Below, piece by piece: positions 28,378 through 35,190 of a stretch of DNA of 64,000 nucleotides (positions are counted from its first letter, which is position 1; every line of letters starts with the position of its first letter). A program made the position numbers and the translations under genes. Source of the DNA: Rhodocista pekingensis (GTDB taxonomy: Bacteria > Pseudomonadota > Alphaproteobacteria > Azospirillales > Azospirillaceae); the NCBI RefSeq assembly GCF_042665545.1, contig NZ_JBHTCM010000010.1:310001-374000 (forward strand), read 5' to 3'. A model generated the notes under the pieces. That model saw only the letters and a program-made list of their open reading frames with translations. It was not told the DNA's origin and made no database searches.

Positions 28378-28923
28378 TCAGCCTCCCCCCGGAGGCGGTG
28401 GGGGCGGAGGCGGAGGAGGAGGTGCCGGCGGTGGCGCCGGAGGTGGCGGCGGTGGCGGTGCGGGCGGCGGCGCCGGAGGTGGTGGCGGTGGCGGTGGCGG
28501 TGGCGGAGGCGGCGGAGTCGGCTGCGGGGTGGTGGGATTCAGGATCACGTTGTAGATCCGCTGCAACTGGTCGGCGGTCATCGCCAGGTTGCCCTGGTTC
28601 TGCTGCACCGCCTGCAACGCCTTCTCCGGATTCGTCTCGGCCAGCACGTTCATCGCCTTGGTGGCGATGGCGTTGTTGATCGTCAGCATCGTCTGCTGCT
28701 GCGCGACGATGTTCTGCATCGCCATGCCCAGGGCCTGGGCGAGGACGGTGTAGAGGGCCGAGGTCGCCTCCGCCGGCGCCGGCCCCAGCACCATGGCGTT
28801 CAGGGGGCTGAGCGGCGCGCCGTCCAGCGTGGTCTGTGTCTGGGCCTGGGCCTGGGGCTGCGGAGCCGGGGCGGCACCATAGCCGTAACCGTAGCCGGGA
28901 GGGTTCAAGGGTCCGTTTGCCAT
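28378..28923 (-). CDS. RebB-family protein with polyproline tail
   Basis: A 181-residue, divergent member of the RebB ('killing trait') family. Residues 35-125 keep the family pattern: LNAMVLGPAPAEATSALYTV followed by LAQALGMAMQNIVAQQQTM. The N terminus is Gly/Tyr/Gln-rich. The last 50 residues are almost pure proline, with Ala, and end in GGG. Polyproline tails are not part of the 105-115-residue canonical RebB. It is the last gene of the eight-gene array, 25 bases after the preceding copy. RebB-type proteins polymerise into coiled R-body ribbons in the cytoplasm. The tail may mediate contact with another protein. Confidence 0.8.
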   Translation of the reverse strand: MANGPLNPPGYGYGYGAAPAPQPQAQAQTQTTLDGAPLSPLNAMVLGPAPAEATSALYTVLAQALGMAMQNIVAQQQTMLTINNAIATKAMNVLAETNPEKALQAVQQNQGNLAMTADQLQRIYNVILNPTTPQPTPPPPPPPPPPPPPPAPPPAPPPPPPPAPPPAPPPPPPPPPPPGGG

Positions 28924-28948
28924 GGCGGTCAGGCTCCTTCGTCCGGGG

Positions 28949-29275
28949 TCACGGCTTCAGCGACCGCAGCAGCGCGCGCAGGCCGTCCGTCGCCGCCGCC
29001 GTCTGGTTGCCGGAGAAGACCTCGTTGGTGCCCCTTACGCCCGCGGCAAGATCGCTGCCGAAGATCATGCCGATGGCATCCACCGTGACGCCGAGGCCGA
29101 TGGTGGAACCGTTCTTCTGGTAGGCGACCGCGTTCTGCATACCCAGCCCCAGCGACTGGGACAGGGTCAGGTAGTTGGTCGCCAGTGCGTGCGCAGGCGC
29201 TATGCCGGTATTGACGACGTTGGCCTGCGCGACCGCGTCGGTGATCTGTCCATTCAGTGCCGTGGTGTCGGCCAT
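28949..29275 (-). CDS. RebB-family R-body protein (canonical copy)
   Basis: A 108-residue RebB homolog. It starts ALNGQITDAVAQANV, has the central SLGLGMQNAVAYQ and the late AGVRGTNEVFSGN signature shared by the other canonical copies. It is the most diverged of the short ones in its middle part (IGLGVTVDAIGMIFG). It would contribute to R-body ribbons, the extrusive protein coils first described from Caedibacter. It lies seventh in the array, 40 bases after the next copy upstream. Confidence 0.9.
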   Translation of the reverse strand: MADTTALNGQITDAVAQANVVNTGIAPAHALATNYLTLSQSLGLGMQNAVAYQKNGSTIGLGVTVDAIGMIFGSDLAAGVRGTNEVFSGNQTAAATDGLRALLRSLKP

Positions 29276-29315
29276 CGCCAGTCTCCTTCAGATGGATGGC
29301 GGAACGCGCCGCCGG

Positions 29316-29642
29316 TCAGCCCTTCTTCATGGCGGCGACAGCCGTCAGCGCGGCGATGAGCTCGGCCAGGCCGTTACCGCTGAAGACTTCGGTGGTGCCG
29401 CGGGCACCCGCCGCGACCGGCGTGCTGTAGAGCAGGCTGGTGCCCTGGGTGGTGACGGCGGTGTCGATCATCGCCATGGAGCGCTGGCGCGCGACGGCGT
29501 TCTGCATCGACAGTCCGATGGACTGGGCCATCACCTGATAGAGGGTCGCCATGGCCTGCGCCGGAGCGGCGGCCAGAATGGTGACGTTCGCCTGGCTTAC
29601 GGCATCGGTGATCTGTCCGTTGACGAGGGTTGGGTATGCCAT
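29316..29642 (-). CDS. RebB-family R-body protein (canonical copy)
   Basis: A 108-residue RebB homolog with LVNGQITDAVSQANV at the start, APAQAMATLYQVMAQSIGLS in the first helix, SMQNAVARQ, and VAAGARGTTEVFSGN towards the end. Close to the copies at 29795 and 30280, so part of a recent local amplification. It ends in MKKG rather than the longer tails of others. A 152-base gap containing a long imperfect hairpin separates it from the preceding gene. Confidence 0.92.
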   Translation of the reverse strand: MAYPTLVNGQITDAVSQANVTILAAAPAQAMATLYQVMAQSIGLSMQNAVARQRSMAMIDTAVTTQGTSLLYSTPVAAGARGTTEVFSGNGLAELIAALTAVAAMKKG

Positions 29643-29674
29643 TATCGTTCACGCCCTGTGTGATGGTTGGCTTC

Positions 29675-29713
29675 AGGCCGGCCGACGGCAGTGCAAGTGC
29701 CGACGGCCGGCCT
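29675..29713. terminator. Hairpin between two reb genes
   Basis: AGGCCGGCCGACGGCA pairs with TGCCGACGGCCGGCCT (16 positions, one mismatch; loop GTGCAAG). The T-run follows on the plus strand only, so on the reb (minus) strand it may act as an attenuating or stabilising hairpin rather than a full terminator. Confidence 0.45.
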
Positions 29714-29794
29714 TTTCGTGTCCGGACCCGGTCAGCGGATGCCGACCCGGTCCGCGATCAGCCCAGGGACGGGCGCCCGGCGGGCGCCGACCGA

Positions 29795-30118
29795 TCAGCC
29801 GAACGCCTGGACGGTGGACTTGAGCTGCGCGATCAGCTCGGCCAGGGAGTTGCCCGAGAAGATCTCGTTCGTGCCGCGGGCGCCGGCGGCGACCGGCAGG
29901 CTGTAGAGCAGGTTCACGCCCTGGGTCGTCACGGCCGTGTCGATCGTCGACATGTTCTGCTGATTGGCGACCGCGTTCTGCATGGACAGACCGACGGTCT
30001 GGGCCATGACCTGGTAGACGGACGCGATGGCCTGGGCCGGGGCGTCGCCGAGGACCTTCACGTTGGCCTGGGTGACGGCGTCGGTGATCTGGCCGTTGAC
30101 GAGGGTGGGATCAGCCAT
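29795..30118 (-). CDS. RebB-family R-body protein (canonical copy)
   Basis: A 107-residue RebB homolog and the best match to the consensus of this array: LVNGQITDAVTQANVKVLGD, APAQAIASVYQVMAQ, VGLSMQNAVANQQNMSTID, AVTTQGVNLLYSLPVAAGAR and GTNEIFSGN. The predicted fold is mainly helical. The nearest copy is the gene at 30280, with which it shares the first 25 residues almost exactly. Expected to be a structural subunit of R-bodies. Confidence 0.93.
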   Translation of the reverse strand: MADPTLVNGQITDAVTQANVKVLGDAPAQAIASVYQVMAQTVGLSMQNAVANQQNMSTIDTAVTTQGVNLLYSLPVAAGARGTNEIFSGNSLAELIAQLKSTVQAFG

Positions 30119-30198
30119 GGTTCAGCTCCTGTGTGTGCATGGTTGGATGAAGGCTCTCTGAGAGCGGGAGAGAGAGCCCTTACGCGTGACTGCGTGGA

Positions 30199-30238
30199 AT
30201 GACGGTTCCGTCGAGAGGGTCCTTTCGAGAGCCGTCAT
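30199..30238 (-). terminator. Hairpin between two reb genes
   Basis: ATGACGG (30199-30205) and CCGTCAT (30232-30238) form a perfect outer stem, and TCGAGAGG/CCTTTCGA extends it inside with one mismatch. It starts 42 bases past the stop at 30280. No T-run. A role in setting the amounts of the individual Reb subunits is inference. Confidence 0.35.
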
Positions 30239-30279
30239 CCGACACTACCGGCCGACCGGAGGTCTGCCGGGTTCAGGGA

Positions 30280-30633
30280 TCACGGACCGCGACCGGGGAT
30301 CGGGGCCGGGACCTTGGTCGCCTGGAGCACGGACTTGAGCTGGGCGAGCATCTCGGCCGTCGCATTGCCCGAGAAGATCGCGTTCGTGCCGCGGGCACCG
30401 GCCGCCACCGGCATGCTGTAGAGCAGGTTCACGGCCTGGGTCGTGACCGCGGTCGTGATCGTGCTCTTGTTCTGCTGGTTGCTGGTGGCGTTCTGCATCG
30501 ACAGGCCGGTGGACTGGGCGGCGGCCTGGTACACGCTGGAGAGGGCCTGGGCGGGCGCGTCGCCCAGGACCTTGACGTTGGCCTGGGTCACCGCATCGGT
30601 GATCTGGCCGTTCACGAGGGTGGTGTTTGCCAT
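30280..30633 (-). CDS. RebB-family R-body protein (canonical copy with tail)
   Basis: A 117-residue RebB homolog starting MANTTLVNGQITDAV (ATG 30633; another ATG two codons earlier at 30639 is possible). It carries the family blocks VKVLGDAPAQALSSVYQAAA, GLSMQNATSNQQNKSTI and VAAGARGTNAIFSGN. The C-terminal tail KVPAPIPGRGP is longer than in the shorter copies. It lies 26 bases after the gene upstream, so the two are almost certainly co-transcribed. Confidence 0.92.
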   Translation of the reverse strand: MANTTLVNGQITDAVTQANVKVLGDAPAQALSSVYQAAAQSTGLSMQNATSNQQNKSTITTAVTTQAVNLLYSMPVAAGARGTNAIFSGNATAEMLAQLKSVLQATKVPAPIPGRGP

Positions 30634-30665
30634 TCTCAACTCCCTGGAGGTTCAACGCGACCGAC

Positions 30666-31013
30666 TTACCGCCCCGGAACCTGATCGGTGCGGGTGAGCG
30701 ACTGGACCATCGAGCGGAGATCGCGGATCGCCGAGACGAGCTCCTGCTGCACCAGCATCGCGTTGACGGCCCGGGTGTCCGCGGCGGTCGGGATGCTGGC
30801 GATCAGGGCCACGCATTGGGAGGTGAGAGCCGTGCCGATCGCATTCATGTGCTGCTGATTGGCGACAGCATTCTGCATGGAGAGTGCGAGGGACTGCGCC
30901 ATCGCCTGGTAGAGTGCCCCCGTCGCGTGCGCAGGTGCTGCCCCTAGGACCTGCACCTGTGCCTGGGTGACCGCATCCGTGACCAGACCGTTGGCGAGCG
31001 TCGTATCCGCCAT
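30666..31013 (-). CDS. RebB-family R-body protein (diverged copy)
   Basis: A 115-residue RebB homolog. The first two thirds match the others (LANGLVTDAVTQAQVQVLG, LYQAMAQSLALSMQNAVANQ), but the usual AAGARGTNxIFSGN block is replaced by AADTRAVNAMLVQQ. This points to a specialised subunit. It also has a unique Cys (TSQCVAL). It heads the run of short canonical copies and is preceded by a 223-base gap with a strong hairpin. Confidence 0.88.
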   Translation of the reverse strand: MADTTLANGLVTDAVTQAQVQVLGAAPAHATGALYQAMAQSLALSMQNAVANQQHMNAIGTALTSQCVALIASIPTAADTRAVNAMLVQQELVSAIRDLRSMVQSLTRTDQVPGR

Positions 31014-31192
31014 GCTTCTTCCGTTCCCTTTGCGTGTCCGCGACCGATCGGGATCGGGTCGCTACGCATCCGGGAAGACGCGGGCGGAGGGGGTTTGTGA
31101 AACGCGGACGTGCGGATGCGGCGCCGGCGGACGGACCGCGGGCGTCGCAGGAGAGACCGGAAAGGATCGGACCGATGCCGGACCGCGGGATT

Positions 31193-31216
31193 CCGGCCGG
31201 GGTCACCCCCGGCCGG
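31193..31216 (-). terminator. Strong hairpin between reb genes
   Basis: CCGGCCGGGG (31193-31202) and CCCCGGCCGG (31207-31216) form a perfect 10-bp stem closed by TCAC, starting 20 bases past the stop at 31237. Without a T-run it may cause partial termination, so the first two array genes could be expressed differently from the rest. Confidence 0.5.
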
Positions 31217-31236
31217 CTCCCGCTGCGGCCCCCGGG

Positions 31237-31806
31237 CTACTTGCCCAGGGTCGCCAGAAAGGCCTTCAGCGCGGCTGCGATGGCGATGGCGATCGTCTCG
31301 ATCGACTGCCCGGCGTTGGACGCGCTGAGCGAAGCCGTCTCGACCGTTCCGACCAGGGCGCTGCCGTTGCCGAGCGCGGTCGAGACCTGGCTCGTGGCAT
31401 TGCCCTGGGCGGTCGCCACCTGGCTGGCCGCCGTTCCCTGGGCCGCGGCGACCTGACTGGCGCCGTTGCCCTGGGCCGCGGTCACCTGGGAGACGCTCTC
31501 GCCGACGGCCGAGGAGACCGAGGCGAGCGCCTCGCTGTTGGCGGTGGCGACGGAGTTGATGCCGTTGCCGAGCGCCGTGGTGAGGCTGGTGACCGCGTTG
31601 GTGTTGGCCAGCATCTGGCTGTTGTAGGCCTCCGTCGTCACCAGCGCCGCCTTCTGCGCCAGATTGTTGTTGTAGGCGGCGTTGAGCATGGCGATGCCGG
31701 AGGAGGTCGCGGCGAACTGGTAGACCAGTCCGGACGCGAAGGCTGGAACGTCGGCCAGGTTCTTCAGGTTCGCCTGGGCGACTGACGTCGTGATGTCGTC
31801 AGGCAT
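31237..31806 (-). CDS. RebB-family protein with 11-residue repeats
   Basis: A 189-residue protein. The first 75 residues are RebB-like (DDITTSVAQANLKNLADVPA, then LVYQFAATSSGIAMLNAAYN). Residues about 105-150 are four tandem 11-residue repeats of the form SQVxxAxGNxx (SQVTAAQGNGA, SQVAAAQGTAA, SQVATAQGNAT, SQVSTALGNGS). Such hendecads usually form right-handed coiled coils. A hydrophobic helix follows at the C terminus (about 170-187). It is the second gene of the array, 21 bases after the first. It may be an assembly or terminal subunit of the ribbon, or a membrane-directed component. Confidence 0.82.
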   Translation of the reverse strand: MPDDITTSVAQANLKNLADVPAFASGLVYQFAATSSGIAMLNAAYNNNLAQKAALVTTEAYNSQMLANTNAVTSLTTALGNGINSVATANSEALASVSSAVGESVSQVTAAQGNGASQVAAAQGTAASQVATAQGNATSQVSTALGNGSALVGTVETASLSASNAGQSIETIAIAIAAALKAFLATLGK

Positions 31807-31827
31807 GGTCGGCCCTCCCTCGCCGCC

Positions 31828-32223
31828 TCAACCCTGAAGATCGAAGTCGAACTCGACCTTGCCGTTGATCGGCCTGGAGAAGCGGGCGAGGAAGGCGTTC
31901 AGCATCTCGCCGGCGGACGGGCCGGAGCCGCCGCCCCGCTGCTGTCCCGGCTTGCCATCCATGATCATGGTCACCGCCCGGTCGACCGTGGGCGAACCCA
32001 TGATGTGGTCGATGGCGCGTGCCGTGACCGCGCTCTGCGCCGTCCAGCTCTGCTGCTGCTGGTTCACCGAGTTCAGCAGCGCCTGTGACAGCCCCATGCT
32101 GTTGGTCAGCATAAGCGTCCCGAGGGCATAAGCCTGGGTGTCGGCCATACCGAAGGATGCCGAAGGGAAGGTGCTGTTGCTGATGTAGATCGGGCTGGTA
32201 TCGAATGGGCCGGAGTTGTCCAT
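31828..32223 (-). CDS. RebB-family protein, first gene of the array
   Basis: A 131-residue divergent RebB-like protein. The region SFGMADTQAYALGTLMLTNS and GLSQALLNSVNQQQQSW (about residues 23-63) matches the family helix pattern, while the C-terminal part (GQQRGGGSGPSAGEMLNAFL, then VEFDFDLQG) is unique. It is the promoter-proximal gene of the array. The copy of the 15-bp element (32230-32244) sits six bases before its ATG and would overlap the ribosome site. Confidence 0.78.
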   Translation of the reverse strand: MDNSGPFDTSPIYISNSTFPSASFGMADTQAYALGTLMLTNSMGLSQALLNSVNQQQQSWTAQSAVTARAIDHIMGSPTVDRAVTMIMDGKPGQQRGGGSGPSAGEMLNAFLARFSRPINGKVEFDFDLQG

Positions 32224-32783
32224 GGCTGTTCCCTAACCTTGAGTTATTTTGGGTATATATTGGCTAGCACGGCATTTTTGTCTTAACAACATGAAGTAAT
32301 CGGTGAGTAGATTTCTCATTATTTGCGTTCACAACCTGCGTTTTGACAAACCCGCTCGCATTCTGACACTCACACTGTCGATGGCTCTCGTCTTCCCGCC
32401 ACTTGGCGTTAACCCGTATGGATATTTTGTGGACTCCAGTCGCTCGCCGGCGGATACAATGTCCACAGTTTGGCGCTCTGATCCGGCGACATTCCCGGCG
32501 ATAGCGACAAATCAAGGTCGCAGATTCTACCCATGCAGGTTTTTTTTCTCCTGCTGCCCCCCAGGGCAATAGTGATCCGGACGCCGCGAACCCTCATAAG
32601 CCTGCACAGATGCACTTATAGCGCACTAGATCCGTCCTTGTTCTTTGGCGGAGCGTGAAAAACCACACTCTCTTCACGCTTCACGACTCTCGTTCAAAAA
32701 CGTCGTTCGGTATGGCAGGTAGCTCTCGCTGCCGTTCGCCTCAAAAGAGATTACGTATGATATTGTCTTGACGGGAGGTGCTC
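32224..32783. promoter_or_regulatory. AT-rich divergent control region, reb array / sigma factor
   Basis: About 560 bases, clearly richer in A/T than the rest of the window, separate the reb array from the divergent sigma gene. The minus strand reads CCAATATATACCC near 32263-32251, a likely -10 for the reb operon with TAAGACA about 17 bases before. The plus strand has TTGACA at 32344-32349. Open frames of 90-100 codons occur on both strands here (32264-32569 minus, 32303-32572 plus), but they overlap each other, lack ribosome sites and have no recognisable sequence, so I treat the region as regulatory. Confidence 0.55.
32230..32244 (-). repeat. 15-bp inverted repeat, right copy
   Basis: On the minus strand ACTCAAGGTTAGGGA, identical to 28202-28216 in opposite orientation. 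Here it overlaps the untranslated leader and probable ribosome site of the first reb gene. Confidence 0.6.
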
Positions 32784-33722
32784 GTGACTCATCACGCAGC
32801 GCGCGGGGGACGACCGCCTCTGGTTTCGACCCTGGATCTGCAATACGGCCGCAACTGTTCCGTCAGAGAGGAGCCTCTCCGCCCAGGGCTTTACCGAAGC
32901 GTCACTTTTCCCCAGATCAGTCGAATCAAGCCTACGCCTTGCCAGAACCATTTTTTGAACATCTGGCAGCATAATCGCGCATATCTGCGGGCACTGGCCT
33001 ATCGCTGGCTGGCCGGCAACACGGCCGACGTCGAGGACGCGCTGTCCGATGTCTTCTGCAAGGCCAGCAGGGCCTTCGATCAGGCGCAGGTCGGCATCGC
33101 CAACGAACGGGCGTGGCTGTCCCGGCTGCTGCACAACACCTGCATGGACGCACATCGGCGGCGGCGCGCCACGGAGCAGGTGATCGCCCCCGCCTTCGAG
33201 GACAGCGACGAGACGGACGCCGCGGCCGAGCTGGGCGAGACGGCGTCGCCGGAGGACGAGCTGCTGAACCTGGAGCTGCGCCGCGTGCTGCACGGGGCCC
33301 TGGCCGATCTCCCGGAATCGCTGCGCGGCCCGGCCGTGATGCGGCTGGTGGAGGACGAGCCTTATGAGAGGATTGCAGCCGCCTACAACATCAGTCTTGC
33401 GAATGCACGCAAACGCATCCAACTGGCCCGGGCCGCGCTGCGATCGCAACTGACCGGTTACCTGACCGCCGGGGAAGCCCCCCGTGCCGCAGCGGATGCC
33501 GTCGGCCCTGAGGTGCCCGGCGCCGCCGCTGCCCCCGTCGCGCCGGCCGTGGCGCCGGCCCCCTCGGCCGGTGCTGCCCTGGCGGCGGCGCGGGCCGCCA
33601 TGGCCGCTGCCGCGTCGGCCCCGCCTCCCCCGCCGCCTGTCCGGCCGGCGGCGCCGGCACCGGACGGGGCCGCGGCCCCGCGGCGGCGCGGCGTGCTGAC
33701 GATCCGCTTCACCATCGCCTGA
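32784..33722 (+). CDS. ECF-type RNA polymerase sigma factor
   Basis: A small sigma-70 family protein (312 residues from the GTG at 32784, which has GGGAGG five bases before). Region 2 runs over about residues 55-125 (HNRAYLRALAYRWL, then AWLSRLLHNTCMDAHRRRR). Region 4 lies at about 165-215 with LADLPESLRGPAVMRLVEDE, then YERIAAAYNISLANARKRIQ, a complete HTH. The last 90 residues are an unusual Ala/Pro-rich tail with PPPPPP. No anti-sigma gene is next to it. It diverges from the reb array across the AT-rich region, so control of R-body synthesis is a reasonable inference. Confidence 0.82.
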   Translation: MTHHAARGGRPPLVSTLDLQYGRNCSVREEPLRPGLYRSVTFPQISRIKPTPCQNHFLNIWQHNRAYLRALAYRWLAGNTADVEDALSDVFCKASRAFDQAQVGIANERAWLSRLLHNTCMDAHRRRRATEQVIAPAFEDSDETDAAAELGETASPEDELLNLELRRVLHGALADLPESLRGPAVMRLVEDEPYERIAAAYNISLANARKRIQLARAALRSQLTGYLTAGEAPRAAADAVGPEVPGAAAAPVAPAVAPAPSAGAALAAARAAMAAAASAPPPPPPVRPAAPAPDGAAAPRRRGVLTIRFTIA

Positions 33723-33749
33723 ACACGGCCCCCGCAGCCGGCGGCGGGG

Positions 33750-34661
33750 TCAGACCGCGACCTCGGCCCGGATGTGGGGGTGCGGGTCGTAACCCTCGAT
33801 GGCGAAATCCTCGAAGCGGTAGTCGAACAGGCTGTCCGGCCGGCGCCGGATGACCAGCCGCGGCAGCGGCCGCGGCTCGCGGCCGAGCTGCTGGCGCGCC
33901 TGGTCGAGATGGTTCAGGTAGAGGTGGACGTCGGCCCCCGTCCAGACCAGCTCGCCCGGCCCCAGGTCGCACTGCTGCGCCAGCATGTGGATCAGCAGTG
34001 CCGCCTCACAGAGATTCCAGGGCAGGCCCAGCAGGGTGTCGGCGCTGCGCTGGTAGAGGATGCCGGACAGCCGCCCGTCGGCCACGAAGTACTGATAGGT
34101 CATGTGGCAGGGCGGCAGGGCCATGCGCTCCAGCTCGCCCACGTTCCAGCCGGTGAACAGCAGCCGGCGGCTGGTGGGATTGCCGCGGATGCCGTCCACA
34201 AGCTGGGCGATCTGGTCCACCACCCGGCCGTCCGCCGTCTCCCAGGCCCGCCACTGCTTGCCGTAGACGGGACCCAGATCGCCCCAGCGGGCGGCGAAGG
34301 CGTCGTCCTCCAGCACCCGGCGCTCGAACGTCCCCTGGTCGATCGACTCGCCCGTCTCGCGCCGGTAGCGGGCCAGCGGCCAGTCGGTCCAGATCCGCAC
34401 CCCCTTCTCCAGCAGGGGCCGCAGCCGGGTATCGCCGGAAAGGAACCAGAGCAGCTCGTGGATCGCCGCCTTGTAGAAGATCCGCTTCGTCGTCAGCAGC
34501 GGAAAGCCCTGCGCCAGATCGAAACGCATCTGCCGGCCGAACAGGGCCAGCGTGCCCACGCCGGTGCGGTCCACCCGCCGGGTCCCCCGCTCCAGCAGGT
34601 CCCGCAGCAGGTCGAGATACTGGGTTTCGGGGTGCGGCGGGGCGTCGGAAGGAGCGGCCAT
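33750..34661 (-). CDS. thyA: Thymidylate synthase
   Basis: Methylates dUMP to dTMP using methylene-tetrahydrofolate, producing dihydrofolate for FolA. A 303-residue protein. The active-site cysteine is C185 in MALPPCHMTYQYF, the substrate arginines are in TSRRLLFTGWN, and the N-terminal RTGVGTLALFGRQMRF motif (residues 32-47) is intact. It is about 40 residues longer than the E. coli enzyme because of the insertion around residues 85-125, common in some proteobacteria. The ATG at 34661 has an AGAGGT site. It converges on the sigma factor gene with 27 bases between. Confidence 0.96.
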   Translation of the reverse strand: MAAPSDAPPHPETQYLDLLRDLLERGTRRVDRTGVGTLALFGRQMRFDLAQGFPLLTTKRIFYKAAIHELLWFLSGDTRLRPLLEKGVRIWTDWPLARYRRETGESIDQGTFERRVLEDDAFAARWGDLGPVYGKQWRAWETADGRVVDQIAQLVDGIRGNPTSRRLLFTGWNVGELERMALPPCHMTYQYFVADGRLSGILYQRSADTLLGLPWNLCEAALLIHMLAQQCDLGPGELVWTGADVHLYLNHLDQARQQLGREPRPLPRLVIRRRPDSLFDYRFEDFAIEGYDPHPHIRAEVAV

Positions 34662-34804
34662 GGGTCGGACCTCTGGGGTGAAGGCCCCCTTGATACGGTC
34701 CCGGAAACGCCAGGGCAACGCATAGCCGCAGCCCCGCTTCCGGGCCTGCGGCGCCCCTGCATGCGCAAGGCCCTTTCGTCCCCGGCGCCGAGTGCCTATA
34801 TTGG

Positions 34805-35140
34805 GGTCGTCGGGTTCGCCCGACTATGGCGATAAACGCTATGCGGAATAAGCGTTGTGGACCCGGGGGCGGTACCCGGCGCCTCCACCAATCTCCCCGG
34901 GCGGCCTTGCGGCCGGCCGGGACGATGGGGGCGAAACAGGATCGACACGCGTGGTAAAGGCATGGTTTTCGCTCGGCATGGTTCCGCCGTTACCGGGCCA
35001 TTTCATAGGTGCCAACGACAACACGGCGCCTGCCCTTCGCATGGCTGCCTGATAGCCCCCTTAAGGGCTGTTAGCAGTTAGCTGAGGACGGGGTTCGGGG
35101 GGCACCCGGCAACAGAAGCCCCCCACTGATTCCAGGTCCC
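34805..35140 (+). ncRNA. ssrA: Two-piece (circularly permuted) tmRNA
   Basis: The acceptor half comes first and ends in the T-arm GGACCCGGGGGCGGTACCCGG and CGCCTCCACCA (to 34890). A spacer of about 36 bases is removed. The coding half starts GGGGGCGAAACAGGATCGAC at 34927, whose GGGGGCG pairs with CGCCTCC of the acceptor half to make the tRNA-like stem. The tag frame is 35011-35052 and encodes ANDNTAPALRMAA followed by TGA. Downstream pseudoknot stems are visible (GGGGGGC 35097-35103 with GCCCCCC 35118-35124). The outer ends are estimates. tmRNA rescues stalled ribosomes and tags the product for ClpXP. This permuted form is typical of alphaproteobacteria. Confidence 0.93.
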
Positions 35141-35190
35141 GCCCGTCGGCGGGCCGACGAGCGATGGTGACGAGGTCCGCGCGCCGCATG

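Noticed and set aside
28380..28520. CRISPR or minisatellite array
   Set aside because: The repeats are GGC/GGT triplets coding for polyproline. There are no spacers of uniform length.
28351..29088. Arg/Trp-rich frame on the plus strand over the polyproline-encoding tract
   Set aside because: It is only the reverse reading of the GGC/GGT-rich tract of the reb gene, without a ribosome site.
32264..32572. Two overlapping open frames of about 90-100 codons in the AT-rich region
   Set aside because: They overlap on opposite strands, lack ribosome sites and known sequence; the region is better explained as divergent control DNA.
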